Shown here: positions 20,663-21,296 of the stretch, piece by piece
Numbering within the stretch: the first letter of the stretch is position 1
Layout of the letters: the number at the start of each line of letters is the position of its first letter
Source: a virus
Length of the DNA stretch: 21,296 nucleotides
IMG/VR virus record: IMGVR_UViG_3300044675_003745
Span: 1 to 21,296 of that record
Reading direction: 5' to 3' (one strand)
Notes under the pieces: generated by a model
Seen by the model: the letters and a program-made list of their open reading frames with translations, nothing else
Databases searched by the model: none
What the model was told of the DNA's origin: nothing
Position numbers and translations under genes: made by a program

Positions 20663-21285
20663 GGGTAGTAGGAGTCGTGAGATTTAAGGTCGCAGTCTTC
20701 ACAGATGTACCCGTAAAGCCAATGATAAATTTTACGGCGACCGCATTTGCATTCGTCGTCGATTGGGGGTTCCTCTTTAAGGTCGCAATCTGCGACCTTA
20801 TCTTTAAGATCACAATCTGTGATCTTGCGGCGGTAGGTTCCGTTGCGGACAATTGAAGGCGTCATCCAATCTGAAACGTACACAGGCAACCAGTGGTCTT
20901 CACCGACATACACTTCATCACCGTCCTGTAGTTTATCGCCCTCTCTTAGGAGGACGTGGTATTCTGGTACGGTGTCTTCTTTAAGGTCGCAATCTGCGAC
21001 CTTACGGCGGTACAAATCAATGTATTCCACTTCTATCCCCATAGCTTTTACTATGCTCGTTTCTTTCCATTCGCCAACTTGTTCATCAAAGAACTCATCG
21101 CCTTCTTGAATTAACTCTCCTTTTTTAAGAACGCGGTATTCTGGTACGGTGTCTTCGTCAAGCGGACCCCAAAAGTCTTCGTATGACTCACCGCCGCCGA
21201 CATGTTTAGTTGGTGGCTCTTCGTCTTCGCCACGAATCCATTTAAGGATGTCAGCGAACTCACTCACTGTCAGTAGCTCACCCAC
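20659..21285 (-). CDS. Duplicated-domain early protein with CDLK repeats (possibly 5'-partial)
   Basis: 208 aa from a GTG at 21285, but the frame stays open to the window edge, so the true start may lie outside. Two copies of an about 59-residue module begin EDTVPEY(R/H)VL (residues 44 and 103), each with a G-(E/D)-x-(L/I)-Q-(E/D)-G-D-E motif and ending in YRRK. Between and after them are nine-residue units K-(V/I)-(A/T)-D-C-D-L-K-(E/D) at residues 95, 154 and 163; the DCDLK core recurs at 197 in a C-terminal zinc ribbon (CKCGRRKI...YICEDC). I recall similar YRVL...GDE modules in small phage proteins but no function. The repeat units are DNA palindromes. Confidence 0.75.
   Translation of the reverse strand: MGELLTVSEFADILKWIRGEDEEPPTKHVGGGESYEDFWGPLDEDTVPEYRVLKKGELIQEGDEFFDEQVGEWKETSIVKAMGIEVEYIDLYRRKVADCDLKEDTVPEYHVLLREGDKLQDGDEVYVGEDHWLPVYVSDWMTPSIVRNGTYRRKITDCDLKDKVADCDLKEEPPIDDECKCGRRKIYHWLYGYICEDCDLKSHDSYYP
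20684..20697 (-). repeat. Half-copy of the in-frame palindrome
   Basis: TTTAAGGTCGCAGTC-like half (plus strand) encodes DCDLK at residues 197-201, but the other arm has decayed to TTCACAGAT, so it no longer pairs. Confidence 0.55.
20778..20800 (-). repeat. In-frame palindrome copy 1
   Basis: TAAGGTCGCA and TGCGACCTTA flank ATC: a perfect 10-bp inverted repeat with a 3-nt centre, coding for KVADCDLK (residues 163-170). Confidence 0.85.
20806..20826 (-). repeat. In-frame palindrome copy 2 (covarying)
   Basis: AAGATCACA and TGTGATCTT flank ATC: a perfect 9-bp inverted repeat whose centre is 27 bp from that of copy 1. It differs from copies 1 and 3 at four bases that form two compensatory pairs, and codes for KITDCDLK. 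Confidence 0.85.
20958..21156 (-). repeat. Direct repeat marking internal duplication of 59 codons
   Basis: A 22-nt segment starting GGTATTCTGGTACGG is identical at 20958-20979 and 21135-21156 (period 177 bp, in frame). It encodes EDTVPEY and neighbours; outside it the two modules have diverged. Confidence 0.8.
20982..21004 (-). repeat. In-frame palindrome copy 3
   Basis: Identical 23-bp core to copy 1, about 204 bp away, encoding KVADCDLK (residues 95-102). The flank CGGCGGTA on the 3' side (plus strand) is shared with copy 2. Confidence 0.85.
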
Positions 21286-21296
21286 TACCAGAGAAC

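Noticed and set aside
20616-20852. 78-aa minus-strand ORF over the palindromes
   Set aside because: Shadow frame of the duplicated-domain gene; low-complexity Thr/Asn/Ala translation.
20778-21004. CRISPR-like array
   Set aside because: Only three palindromes with irregular spacing, in frame within a coding region, and no regular spacers.

Overview
The window is about 21.3 kb of a tailed double-stranded DNA bacteriophage (Caudoviricetes). The evidence is tail-fibre genes, two lysis enzymes, a family A DNA polymerase, a primase/SF3-helicase, a RecB/Cas4-like nuclease, a phage-borne tRNA and many short tightly packed genes. No terminase, portal, capsid, integrase or RNA polymerase gene lies inside the window, so virion type and lifestyle are not settled. 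The host cannot be named. Most genes lack a clear Shine-Dalgarno sequence and rely on ATGA/GTGA/TAATG stop-start overlaps. Two rightward transcription units have a good -35/-10 pair placed so that transcription would start at the A of the ATG (leaderless mRNA).

Rightward module (1-11471). It opens inside a tail fibre with YadA-head-like repeats and a C-terminal S74 self-cleaving chaperone (1-1358). Two small proteins and a second fibre with ANGGTG repeats and a C1q-like tip follow (1405-3838). Then come three probable structural proteins of unknown role (3843-7492), one of them very cysteine-rich with a ten-glycine run, a zinc-cluster protein (7489-7908) and a probable tail-completion or adaptor protein (7951-8880). 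The lysis cassette has two small membrane proteins (holin candidates; the second only 50 aa), an Amidase_3 endolysin, a 48-aa basic protein and a T4-type lysozyme. The module ends with a zincin-like protein carrying a degenerate HExxH motif and a small PD-(D/E)XK nuclease.

Leftward module (21296 down to 11440). This is the early and replication arm. Read in its own direction it starts with a gene built from an internal duplication and in-frame palindromes (20659-21285). Small genes, a tRNA-Thr(TGT) and a GIY-YIG nuclease fused to a HipB/XRE-type helix-turn-helix follow. Next is a run of about ten short, mutually overlapping genes, several with paired-cysteine zinc-ribbon motifs. Then come the RecB/Cas4-like nuclease, a probable ssDNA-binding-type protein, a small coiled-coil protein, a long hairpin in the leader of the DNA polymerase gene, the polymerase (leucine at the Pol I 762 position) and the primase-helicase. 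The two modules converge and overlap by 32 bp at 11440-11471 with no terminator seen between them.

The most unusual items are: (i) 9-10-bp palindromes inside the 20659-21285 coding region, where two copies differ by two paired compensatory changes; (ii) the GIY-YIG + HipB-like HTH fusion next to a tRNA gene; (iii) two promoter-like elements with the same layout and a conserved C-rich stretch ending exactly at the ATG; (iv) two perfect 12-13-bp hairpins in leftward intergenic leaders; (v) four genes shorter than 60 codons that are recognised mainly by their coupling to neighbours.
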